DNA of 36,011 bases from Microcaldota archaeon (GCA_016926175.1 JAFGPA010000017.1:1-36011), one strand, 5' to 3'; positions 27,209 through 35,249 are shown, numbered from the stretch's first letter. Program-made: numbers and translations. The notes: a model not told the origin generated them from the letters alone.

Positions 27209-27778
27209 ATGGAATTCAGAAGGGACCTTCCTGCAAAGGTCTTGTTGGCCATATTGTTCCGATCATTAATCGGCATATCTGTTTTTCTCTGGATATTTAT
27301 TGAATTTCTGGGTGATTTCCCTTATATGGGTTACTTTATTGGTTTTATTGTATTTCTTATTATTACAGAGGCAATCGGGAGAGTATTTATCAGGGATAAA
27401 TACATTATTGAAAACGGGATTTTATATGTCAAATATTTCATACCTACTGGCAATTTTTCCATAAATCTCAAAGACATTAAGAATATTGAAATTGCCGGTG
27501 GTTTTGAAGCATTTAAGAGGAAAACATTCGTTACTTCAGGAAAATCGTTCAGATATATGGGAACTGGCAGCGATATTTCAGATATTGCATATGATGAAGC
27601 AGTGATTTTAGAGGCGGAAATGCCTCCGGACCTCAAACAAAATGGCCTAGCGGGGATGCTCGTAGGATTTTATAAGAAATTTATCGGGGGAACCAGATAC
27701 TTCGTCATCATATATCCTGAGAACCAGGAAGAATTCCAGGCCAAAATAAGGAGTTATGGCAAAAAAATAGCTAGCTAG
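27209..27778 (+). CDS. membrane protein with N-terminal two-TM segment and possible PH-like domain
   Basis: Two hydrophobic helices (LLAILFRSLIGISVFLWIFIEFLG; MGYFIGFIVFLIITEAIG), then a beta-rich region IIENGILYVKYFIPTGNFSINLKDIKNIEI. Confidence 0.5.
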   Translation: MEFRRDLPAKVLLAILFRSLIGISVFLWIFIEFLGDFPYMGYFIGFIVFLIITEAIGRVFIRDKYIIENGILYVKYFIPTGNFSINLKDIKNIEIAGGFEAFKRKTFVTSGKSFRYMGTGSDISDIAYDEAVILEAEMPPDLKQNGLAGMLVGFYKKFIGGTRYFVIIYPENQEEFQAKIRSYGKKIAS

Positions 27779-28284
27779 ATTTCCCTGAACCGTCTTTTGT
27801 CTATTTTAATCTGGGACTTTTTTGCGAAATCGCCATAGGGCATTGATTTGATCTTCACATTAGCAATTGATTTCACTTTATGAAGAATTATCTTATCGCC
27901 ATAAAAAGACAGTATTCGGGCAACTTTCCTGGACCTGTATGTGTTTTTTTCAAGATTTCTTTTGATTCTTGATTTGAGGTCGATTTTCATGCTGATTTTC
28001 TTATTTACAACATGGACTTCATTTTTCGGAGTCCATCTAAGGGCAAGGAACTCCTCTGCAGTAGAGCAGCTGAAATAGGATTTTGATTTCAAAAAAATGG
28101 CCAGGGCTTTGGAAATTACTCTTAGCGGCTTGTCTACCACAACTGCCTTTCTTTCCTCTTCAGAAGGAACATAGTATATGCCTTTGAATGGCGTTGGAAA
28201 CAGTTTCAGGGAAGTGCTCAGTCTTTTGAATTCGTCTTTGGACAATTTTAATTGTTTATAGCTAATTACCTGCCTTGGAAGCAT
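27775..28284 (-). CDS. AbiEi-like antitoxin candidate
   Basis: FKGIYYVPSEEERKAVVVDKPLRVISKALAIFLKSKSYFSCSTAEEFLALRW resembles the AbiEi-like fold. Overlaps the AbiEii-like gene by 23 nt. Confidence 0.55.
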   Translation of the reverse strand: MLPRQVISYKQLKLSKDEFKRLSTSLKLFPTPFKGIYYVPSEEERKAVVVDKPLRVISKALAIFLKSKSYFSCSTAEEFLALRWTPKNEVHVVNKKISMKIDLKSRIKRNLEKNTYRSRKVARILSFYGDKIILHKVKSIANVKIKSMPYGDFAKKSQIKIDKRRFREI

Positions 28285-28861
28285 TTCTTATCACCTCACT
28301 AAAGAAATTTAGATCTTTTTCATCCAATGCCAAAGAATTGATTTCATCCATATCCTCAGGCAAGCCATGTGCAAGGAGGCCATCAATGATCTTAAAGTCT
28401 CTTCCCAGGTCTTTCAGGATAAAAACAATATCAAAAAGATCTCTTACTTTTTTTCTATCCTTATATGTTTCTAATTTCATATTTAGGATATCTTCTATTG
28501 AAGCAACAAGGAGTTTATTGGTTCCAAAAGTAAAACTTTCAATTTTTTTAATTTTATAATCCGAATGAAATATTTCGACTTTTATACTTGTGTCTTCAAA
28601 TTGTATTATGAACTGATTAGGAAAACTGCTTCTATTCGTTTTGTATCCTTTATTAGTTATTTTACCTTTTAGCTCTTCTTTTAGAACTACATCATCACCA
28701 TCAACAGGAACAAAATCAAGATCAATGCTAACTCTGTGTTTAAGATGAAACAAAGCAAGAGCCGTTCCTCCAACAAGAATTAGTTTCTGATCTGTACATT
28801 CTGCAATGTCTCCGAGGATATCAAGGATTTTTTGATATTTCAGGTGAAATTTGTTAATCAT
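28262..28861 (-). CDS. AbiEii/AbiGii-family nucleotidyltransferase toxin
   Basis: KLILVGGTALALFHLKHRVSIDLDFVPVD nucleotidyltransferase motif; EDILNMKLETYKDRKKVRDLFDIVFIL. ATG at 28861; the ORF track extends to 28870. Confidence 0.82.
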   Translation of the reverse strand: MINKFHLKYQKILDILGDIAECTDQKLILVGGTALALFHLKHRVSIDLDFVPVDGDDVVLKEELKGKITNKGYKTNRSSFPNQFIIQFEDTSIKVEIFHSDYKIKKIESFTFGTNKLLVASIEDILNMKLETYKDRKKVRDLFDIVFILKDLGRDFKIIDGLLAHGLPEDMDEINSLALDEKDLNFFSEVIRNASKAGN

Positions 28862-28898
28862 AGTATTCAATAACAGTAAAGATTTATAACTGTTCTGT

Positions 28899-28923
28899 CT
28901 AGATCAGAATTATTCTGATCTAG
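28899..28923. promoter_or_regulatory. perfect 25-nt palindrome upstream of AbiEii-like gene (candidate operator)
   Basis: CTAGATCAGAAT-T-ATTCTGATCTAG, just upstream of a minus-strand TTATAAAT TATA-like box. Confidence 0.6.
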
Positions 28924-29045
28924 CAATAACTGCTTCGAGGAAGACCAATTTTCAGATAAATAGAAACACATTCAGTTTTGTGTTAATTTGTATAAAAAAC
29001 TGATTTATAAATGTTACTATATGTAATTATATTAGTGATATTAAA

Positions 29046-29206
29046 TGCCCGATAAGCAGCATAAAAAACCAGAGATTTCCATGACTCCCGTTCCTGGATG
29101 CCCTAAAGAGAAAAAACAAAAGACCAGAATGAATGGACTGCTGGATGCAAAAATAAAAGCACCTGAAAAAGGCAAAGTTTTCAGAAAGAGGGTTTTGCAT
29201 GTCTGA
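29046..29206 (+). CDS. 53-aa ORF consisting mainly of the HEAT-family C-terminal tail (remnant or stand-alone tail peptide)
   Basis: [53 protein letters not shown]. The last 23 aa match the C-terminus of the 29199-30731 protein with one substitution. Overlaps the next start (ATGTCTGA). Confidence 0.5.
29135..29206 (+). repeat. 72-bp direct repeat, copy 1
   Basis: ggactgctggatgcaaaaataaaagcacctgaaaaaggcaaagttttcagaaagagggttttgcatgtctga; 70/72 identical to copy 2. Confidence 0.95.
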
Positions 29207-30491
29207 AATTGATGATTTAATTGTAAAATTAAAAGATGAGAGCGGATGGGTGCGGTTGAATGCTGCAGAGGCACTTGGAAGGATCAAGGATGAAAGGGCG
29301 GTTTTGCATTTGATTGGTGCTTTGAAGGATGAGGATTGTAGAGTGCGGTTGAATGCTGCAAGGGCACTTGGAAAGATTAAGGATGAAAGAGCTGTTATGC
29401 CTTTGATTGGTGCGTTGAAGGATGAGGATTATAGAGTGTGGGAGAATGCTGAATGGGCGCTTGGAGAGATTGGAGAACCTGCTGTTTTGCCTTTGATTGG
29501 TGCGTTGAAGAATAAGAGCTGGTGGGTGCAGCTGGGTACTGCATTTGCACTTGGAAAGAGTAAGAATGAAAGGACGGTTAGGCCTTTGATTAATGCTTTG
29601 AAGGATAAGAGCGGGTTGGTGCGGGGGTGTGCTGCAAGGGCACTTGGATGGATTAAGGATGAAAGAGCTGTTATGCCTTTGATTGGTGCTTTGAAGGATG
29701 AGGATTGGGGAGTGCGGAGACATGCTGCATTTGTACTTGGAGAAATTAAGGATGAAAGAGCTGTTATGCCTTTGATTGGTGCTTTGAAGGATGAGGATTG
29801 TAGAGTGCGGTTGAATGCTGCAAATGCACTTGGAAAGATTAAGGATAAAAGAGCTGTTTTGCCTTTGATTGGTGCTTTGAAGGATGAGAATGAAAATGTG
29901 CGGTGGAATGCTGCAGTGGCACTTGGAGAAATTGAGGATGAAAGGGCGGTTATGCCTTTGATTGGTGCTTTGAAGGATGAGTACTGGTTGGTACGGGGGT
30001 GTGCTGCAAGGGCACTTGGAAAGATTAAGGATGAAAGAGCGGTTATGCCTTTGGTTGGTGCTTTGAAGGATGAGAGCGGATGGGTGCGGAAAAATGCTGC
30101 AGAGGCACTTGGAAAGATTAAGGATGAAAGAGCTGTTAGGCCTTTGATTGATGCTTTGAAGGATGAGGAAGGGGTGCGGGAGAATGCTGCAAAAGCACTT
30201 GGAGAAATTAAGGATGAAAGAGCTGTTAGGCCTTTGACTGGTGCTTTGAAGGATGAGAGTTGTAGAGTGCGGTGGAATGCTGCAACGGCACTTGGAAGGA
30301 TCAATGATGAAAGGGCGGTTTTGCCTTTGATTGATGCTTTGAAGGATGAGTACTGGTTGGTACGGCGGTATGCTGCAGAGGCACTTGGAAAGATTAAGGA
30401 TGAAAGAGCTGTTAGGCCTTTGATTGGTGCTTTGAAGGATGAGGATGAAAATGTGCGGAAACATGCTGTAGAGGCACTCGCAGAAATTGAA
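29199..30491 (+). repeat. tandem 93-bp coding repeats (14 units)
   Basis: Direct reading of 14 units of 30-31 codons with strongly conserved nucleotide framework. Confidence 0.95.
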
Positions 30492-30731
30492 AAAGCAACC
30501 CCCGGATCAGTAAGTCTGGAGGAAATCAAAAGAGCACTAATTGAATTTGTTGATTCTGCAAAAGAAAACAAAAGCAATGCAAAGAAAGAAGGAGCAGGAT
30601 ATTTCAATCAGATAGCAGAAGCAATCAGTAATGGGAAAAAGAAGTTTGATTTGGAAGAAGGACTGCTGGATGCAAAAATAAAAGCGCCTGAAAAAGGCAA
30701 AGTTTTCAGAAAGAGGCTTTTGCATGTCTGA
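29199..30731 (+). CDS. 14-repeat HEAT/PBS-lyase-like array protein with conserved framework and variable positions; FRKR tail (island member 2)
   Basis: 31-aa repeats [31 protein letters not shown]. C-terminal [19 protein letters not shown] module and [16 protein letters not shown]. Confidence 0.9.
   Translation: MSEIDDLIVKLKDESGWVRLNAAEALGRIKDERAVLHLIGALKDEDCRVRLNAARALGKIKDERAVMPLIGALKDEDYRVWENAEWALGEIGEPAVLPLIGALKNKSWWVQLGTAFALGKSKNERTVRPLINALKDKSGLVRGCAARALGWIKDERAVMPLIGALKDEDWGVRRHAAFVLGEIKDERAVMPLIGALKDEDCRVRLNAANALGKIKDKRAVLPLIGALKDENENVRWNAAVALGEIEDERAVMPLIGALKDEYWLVRGCAARALGKIKDERAVMPLVGALKDESGWVRKNAAEALGKIKDERAVRPLIDALKDEEGVRENAAKALGEIKDERAVRPLTGALKDESCRVRWNAATALGRINDERAVLPLIDALKDEYWLVRRYAAEALGKIKDERAVRPLIGALKDEDENVRKHAVEALAEIEKATPGSVSLEEIKRALIEFVDSAKENKSNAKKEGAGYFNQIAEAISNGKKKFDLEEGLLDAKIKAPEKGKVFRKRLLHV
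30660..30731 (+). repeat. 72-bp direct repeat, copy 2
   Basis: 70/72 identity to 29135-29206. Both copies end in ATGTCTGA, overlapping the next gene start. Confidence 0.95.
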
Positions 30732-31677
30732 TTTAAGATTGCATTCACCAAAATGGCAAGTTCGATTACAGGCATTGAACCAGCTTATAGAAGCAAACCA
30801 GGTCATTGCATATGGGATTTGTGGGGGGAAACACAGGATAATCTCTCTGGATGGAAGGCAGGCAAAGATTGTTGTTGAGGATTTGCCAACTATGAAAGAA
30901 AAGGCAGATAGCATAGTTGAAGTTTTTGACCGCTGCATTGAAGCTACAGATGACAGAAGCAAAAAAATAAGTAAACTGGCAAGCAGATATCTGGATAATC
31001 TCGTTAAGGCAGATTCCAATATTTTCATAATGGCCGTTCAGCAAATAGACCTGAAAGAAAAATCATGGGCATATAGGCTGAATCTTGCCAGACTTCTCGG
31101 AAAAACAGGAAACAGTGAGGCAACTGCAACATTGGTAGGATTGGACGTGCTTTGTAGGGAAAATGACCTGATTATGCGGATGGCAATTTCCCATGCTCTT
31201 GAAAAATCAGCTAATGATTCTGCATTGCCTCTGATACTGGAATACATAGAAAAATTTTCCGATCCTGCACCCGGAATGGATCTGGAGATGCAGATATTAT
31301 TTGGCGATGTGGCGGCAACAATAACTGAACATAGCCTCAAGGCACTTGGCTGGATAACTGACGATGCAAAAAGGATAATTGAATTTTTGGACCACAAAAA
31401 ACCAAGAATCCAGATTGCAGCCGGACAGGCACTGGCCAACATGGGAGAACGGGGCAAAATAGGTTTGACTTCATCAGATATGGAAAAAATAAAGAAAAAA
31501 ATGCATTCCATTGTCGAAAAATCAGATGACAAGGAAGCTGCAAAAATAAGGGCCGCCAGGATTTATGTCATGGCCTCAAAAGCAGCTTCTCTTTCAAGAT
31601 GCCCCTTGGACATTAACCTGAAAGCACTGGAAAAACCAGGCGGCAGAATATTCAGGAGGAGAGGCGCCAGTGGTTAG
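30724..31677 (+). CDS. HEAT-like helical-repeat protein with FRRR tail (island member 3)
   Basis: [21 protein letters not shown] and [26 protein letters not shown] parallel member 1. C-terminus [19 protein letters not shown]. Confidence 0.75.
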   Translation: MSDLRLHSPKWQVRLQALNQLIEANQVIAYGICGGKHRIISLDGRQAKIVVEDLPTMKEKADSIVEVFDRCIEATDDRSKKISKLASRYLDNLVKADSNIFIMAVQQIDLKEKSWAYRLNLARLLGKTGNSEATATLVGLDVLCRENDLIMRMAISHALEKSANDSALPLILEYIEKFSDPAPGMDLEMQILFGDVAATITEHSLKALGWITDDAKRIIEFLDHKKPRIQIAAGQALANMGERGKIGLTSSDMEKIKKKMHSIVEKSDDKEAAKIRAARIYVMASKAASLSRCPLDINLKALEKPGGRIFRRRGASG

Positions 31678-32869
31678 ATTAATGCTTGTTGACAGGTCCA
31701 AAACAGGATTTGCAAAATATTGTCCCGGTTTTGTAAGAGGATATGAATGTATCAGCGAGATGATTCAAGGATACAGGGAAAGGTCCCTGGAAGAAAAAAT
31801 CGAAAGGCTGGTTGCCAGAAGGGCCTGGAAAAGCCTTGTCAGGATCGGAACCCCTGCAATTCCTACATTGATCAGGACTTTGAATGACAGTGATTTGCAA
31901 GTCAGGGTGGGTGCCGGCATTGCGATTGCAGAAATAATGGATTTACGTGGCTTGGGAAAAGCTTTGGAGAACACACATTTGGTTGTGAGGAAGAATGCTG
32001 CCAGAGCGCTTGAAAAAATCGGGAAAAAAGCCGTGGCCATTCTGATTGATGGTTTAGGACATTATGACTGGAGGGTCAAGATGGATTCTGCCAATACGCT
32101 TGCAAAAATCGGGAAGGATGCACTTCCGGCTTTGATGGATGCTTTGGATGATGATGATTTAGGGAAGCGCATGTATGTCATTGATAGCCTTATAAAGATG
32201 GGCAACGACGGTGTTGCGGGATTGATCAAAGCATTGAATGATAAGAGTGGATTTTTACAGACAAAGGCCGCCACTGCGCTTGGAAATATGGGGAACAGGG
32301 ATTCTGTACCGCATTTGATAGCCGGATTGAAGCATAGTGATCCTTCCGTCAGACTGGGATTCGCTCTGGTACTTGGAAAGATCATGGATGCCAGGGCAGT
32401 CCATGCTTTGACCGAAGCTTTGGGAGACAATGATTCAATAATGCGTGGCCGCGCTGCCTGGGCGCTGGGAAAAATTGGTGATGTTTCTGCTGTACCTGCT
32501 TTGATAGGCGCCATTAATGACAGGGATGGGCATGCCAGGCTGGAGATTGCCGCGTCGCTTGGAAAAATCGGCGATTCCAGGGCCATCCCTGTCCTGATGA
32601 ATGCCTTGAATGATGAGGAAATTATCGTAAGGCGCGCTGCTGCCTTGGCACTTGGAGAAATGGAGGATGTTAATCTTGAAAAAGTCAGAGCAATACTCAT
32701 GGAGTTTGTTGCAGATTCGGAGAACAAGAGAAAGGCAGAGAAGCAAAGCGCTGAAATTTATCTGGAACTGACAGATGTCCTGAGAAAAAAGAAAAAGCAT
32801 CTTGAAATACCGAAACTTGATATTACAAAAAAGCCAAGGAACACCATATTCAGGAGAAAGGCAGATTAA
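31670..32869 (+). CDS. HEAT/PBS-lyase repeat protein with FRRK tail (island member 4)
   Basis: Repeats such as DRDGHARLEIAASLGKIGDSRAIPVLMNALND. C-terminus DITKKPRNTIFRRKAD. GTG start overlaps the preceding stop. Confidence 0.85.
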   Translation: MVRLMLVDRSKTGFAKYCPGFVRGYECISEMIQGYRERSLEEKIERLVARRAWKSLVRIGTPAIPTLIRTLNDSDLQVRVGAGIAIAEIMDLRGLGKALENTHLVVRKNAARALEKIGKKAVAILIDGLGHYDWRVKMDSANTLAKIGKDALPALMDALDDDDLGKRMYVIDSLIKMGNDGVAGLIKALNDKSGFLQTKAATALGNMGNRDSVPHLIAGLKHSDPSVRLGFALVLGKIMDARAVHALTEALGDNDSIMRGRAAWALGKIGDVSAVPALIGAINDRDGHARLEIAASLGKIGDSRAIPVLMNALNDEEIIVRRAAALALGEMEDVNLEKVRAILMEFVADSENKRKAEKQSAEIYLELTDVLRKKKKHLEIPKLDITKKPRNTIFRRKAD

Positions 32870-33054
32870 CGTGTTAATTAGTAGATAAATACGATTATAA
32901 ATATTTAGGCGTGGCGGTTATATATGAAAAGAGCAGATCCTGGAACTTATTGATAACTTTCATGCAGGGAAAGCCGGGAACCGGTTTTTCCTTCATTTTG
33001 AGAAGCTAAGCCCAATGGACATTGCCTGAATCAGGAACAAAATAGGGGAGAAGT

Positions 33055-33399
33055 TTGCACGTGCCGAAGTCGAAGAAACATATGGGGTATGAATGGATAA
33101 ATGATCTGGCAGTGCAGGTTCTGGACGCAATTGAAAGCAGGAGATGCGTAGCTGAGCTTGTGAGGGTAAGGCTCAGGGCATGCAATGGCGTCTGCCAGAG
33201 AATCACGAACCTTCTTGAAAAGATGAAGCCATTGGATAAACTGCTTGCAATTTTCAAAGGGAACTACGGAGCACTCAGGATTGGAGCAATAACAGACCTG
33301 GCAGGACTTGGAAAAAACGAACCAGGAACTTTGGACCTTGAAAAAGTCAAAAAGGCAATAGAGAAGGCTCCGGGATTAATATGCCCGGAGAACTTTTGA
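33055..33399 (+). CDS. short HEAT-family-like ORF, possibly truncated or degraded member
   Basis: GNYGALRIGAITDLAGLGKNEPGTLDLEKVKKAIEKAPG resembles the cap module of the other members but has no FRRR tail. TTG start after AGGGGAG. Confidence 0.5.
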   Translation: MHVPKSKKHMGYEWINDLAVQVLDAIESRRCVAELVRVRLRACNGVCQRITNLLEKMKPLDKLLAIFKGNYGALRIGAITDLAGLGKNEPGTLDLEKVKKAIEKAPGLICPENF

Positions 33400-33428
33400 A
33401 AGTCAGGCCAAATCACCAAAAGGAACAT

Positions 33429-33695
33429 TCAGATTTTCTTCGGGCGCTCGTGTGGCCTGAAGGCTATTTTCTTTCCGTCCACATCCGCAAAGCCATCTTC
33501 AACGGTAAAACGGAAAAAGCAGGAAACTTTCTGGATTTTGACTTCTTTTTTGGCGGTTTCAATTACAATGAGGTTCTTGGTTTCATCCACTACTGTGCCC
33601 TTCAAACCGATGAGCTGCTGCTGGCTGCTGTTTATTATTTCAACTGGCAGCCCAATGAAAGTATGGTAAAGAAGATTTTTTCCGGTAACCATCAT
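33429..33695 (-). CDS. rnp1: ribonuclease P protein component 1 (Rpp29/Pop4 homolog)
   Basis: HTFIGLPVEIINSSQQQLIGLKGTVVDETKNLIVIETAKKEVKIQKVSCFFRFTVEDG...VDGKKIAFRPHERPKKI. Confidence 0.88.
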   Translation of the reverse strand: MMVTGKNLLYHTFIGLPVEIINSSQQQLIGLKGTVVDETKNLIVIETAKKEVKIQKVSCFFRFTVEDGFADVDGKKIAFRPHERPKKI

Positions 33696-33724
33696 TTTTA
33701 ATATAAACAGACGGAATTAAATTT

Positions 33725-34798
33725 ATGATCATACTCGAAAAACCGGTCATAAACAGGGAAATGATTGATGCCGCAATCTATTCACTGGAAAACGAGTTCC
33801 CCCTTTTTGGTGAATCAGTAGCTAAATTCGAAGAAGAATTCGCAAAATTCTGCAATGTTGACCATGCAGTTTCAACAGCATCGGGTACAGATGCTTTATT
33901 GTTTTCTTTGCTTGCCCTTGGAGTGAAAATGCCGGTCACTACTCCGTGCTCATACATTGCAACTGCAAATGTCGCACATCTGGCCGGAGGAAAGGCTTTG
34001 TTTGCGGATATTGACAGTACAAACAACATTGACCCGGAAAAGATTGCAAAAACAAGAAAGTTTGATGCAGTTTTGCCTGTGCATCTGCATGGTTATCCTG
34101 CAAAGATGGATGATATAATGGAGATTGCAGAAAAAAATAATGTTCCTGTTATCGAAGACGCCTGCCAGGCACATGGAGCCATTTACCGTGGAAAAAGGGC
34201 AGGCTCAATTGGCCATGTCGGTTGCTTTTCCTTCAATCCGGTGAAAAACATGACTGTCTGCAGCCAGGGAGGCATGGCTGTAACAAATGATGAAAAGCTT
34301 GCAAAGAAAATAAGAATGCTTGCTGACTCCGGAAGAGAAAGCATCTACAGCCACGAACACAGGATAATAGGGTATTCCTCCAGGCTAAGCAGCGCTGCCG
34401 CTGCAATTGGCAGGGTGCAGCTGAAATATCTTGATGGATGGAATGAAAAAAGAAGAGAAGCTGCGGGAGAATATGCAGGAATGCTTGACAAAAGGATACT
34501 TCCTCCCCTTGAAACAAAGGAAATCAAACCAGTTTACAACAAGTTTGCGATAAAAATAAGCAAACGCAATGAAACAAAGGAATACCTCCTGAATAACAAT
34601 GTTCAGTGCGATGCCCACTACCCAATACCAATACATATGCAGGAACCCTACAAAAAGCAGAAGCTGGAATTCAGAAATGCGGAAAAATTCTCAAAAACAA
34701 CTCTGTCCATACCGATGCATCCGGAGATAACAAAAAAAGAGATAAAAGAGGTCTCTGCTTTGCTAGCTGATCTGGATATTGTCTTCGGGATATCCTAA
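33725..34798 (+). CDS. DegT/DnrJ/EryC1/StrS-family PLP aminotransferase
   Basis: STASGTDALLFSLLALGV, PVHLHGYPAKMDDI, VIEDACQAHGAIYRGKRAGSIGHVGCFSFNPVKNMTVCSQGGMAVTND, GYSSRLSSAAAAIGRVQLKYLDGW. Confidence 0.94.
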   Translation: MIILEKPVINREMIDAAIYSLENEFPLFGESVAKFEEEFAKFCNVDHAVSTASGTDALLFSLLALGVKMPVTTPCSYIATANVAHLAGGKALFADIDSTNNIDPEKIAKTRKFDAVLPVHLHGYPAKMDDIMEIAEKNNVPVIEDACQAHGAIYRGKRAGSIGHVGCFSFNPVKNMTVCSQGGMAVTNDEKLAKKIRMLADSGRESIYSHEHRIIGYSSRLSSAAAAIGRVQLKYLDGWNEKRREAAGEYAGMLDKRILPPLETKEIKPVYNKFAIKISKRNETKEYLLNNNVQCDAHYPIPIHMQEPYKKQKLEFRNAEKFSKTTLSIPMHPEITKKEIKEVSALLADLDIVFGIS

Positions 34799-35065
34799 TT
34801 TAACCAAAATATTCTTCAGCTTATTTTTGTGGTCTCCCTGAAGGATAACTACCCCTTCCTTGAAAGTCCCGCCGCATGCAAGCTTTTGCTTGAGTTCCTT
34901 AGTCGTCTGCTGAAGCTGGGACTTGTCAATTCCCTCAACAATAGTAACCAGCTTCTTGAACTTTTTCTTGGTCGTGTATACTTTTATTTTGGTTGCTCCT
35001 TCCTTGTCAAGGACATCAGCCATGCCAAGGTCCCTTGGTAATCCAGTTATCGGGTCTCTATCCAT
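34763..35065 (-). CDS. translation initiation factor aIF1 (SUI1 family)
   Basis: KIKVYTTKKKFKKLVTIVEGIDKSQLQQTTKELKQKLACGGTFKEGVVILQGDHKNKLKNILVKLGYPEDNIQI. Confidence 0.94.
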   Translation of the reverse strand: MDRDPITGLPRDLGMADVLDKEGATKIKVYTTKKKFKKLVTIVEGIDKSQLQQTTKELKQKLACGGTFKEGVVILQGDHKNKLKNILVKLGYPEDNIQIS

Positions 35066-35090
35066 CGATATACCTATCTCCTTTGCATTA

Positions 35091-35249
35091 TTAATCCTTT
35101 TTGGTTTTCAAAGCAGCAATGGCTTTTTTCAGGGGCTTCACTTTTTCGAAGCGGCCTTCGCCCATTAGCTCAAGAACTGCACGTTCAAGCTCTGCAATTT
35201 TTGCATTTTTTTCCTTGGAATTCATTTTCTGGATATCGCTCTTTTTCAT
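35091..35249 (-). CDS. 50S ribosomal protein L29
   Basis: 52-aa ORF MKKSDIQKMNSKEKNAKIAELERAVLELMGEGRFEKVKPLKKAIAALKTKKD. Lies between S3 and eIF1. Absent from the ORF track. Confidence 0.85.
   Translation of the reverse strand: MKKSDIQKMNSKEKNAKIAELERAVLELMGEGRFEKVKPLKKAIAALKTKKD

Noticed and set aside
29229-30464. 411-aa and 392-aa minus-strand ORFs antisense to the HEAT array (29229..30464, 29429..30607)
   Set aside because: They are by-products of the 93-bp repeats and stop-poor antisense composition. The sense frame has clear HEAT repeats, coupled start/stop and the conserved tail.
29199-30491. CRISPR-like direct repeat array
   Set aside because: Repeats are contiguous 93-bp coding units in one frame, with no unique spacers and no cas genes.
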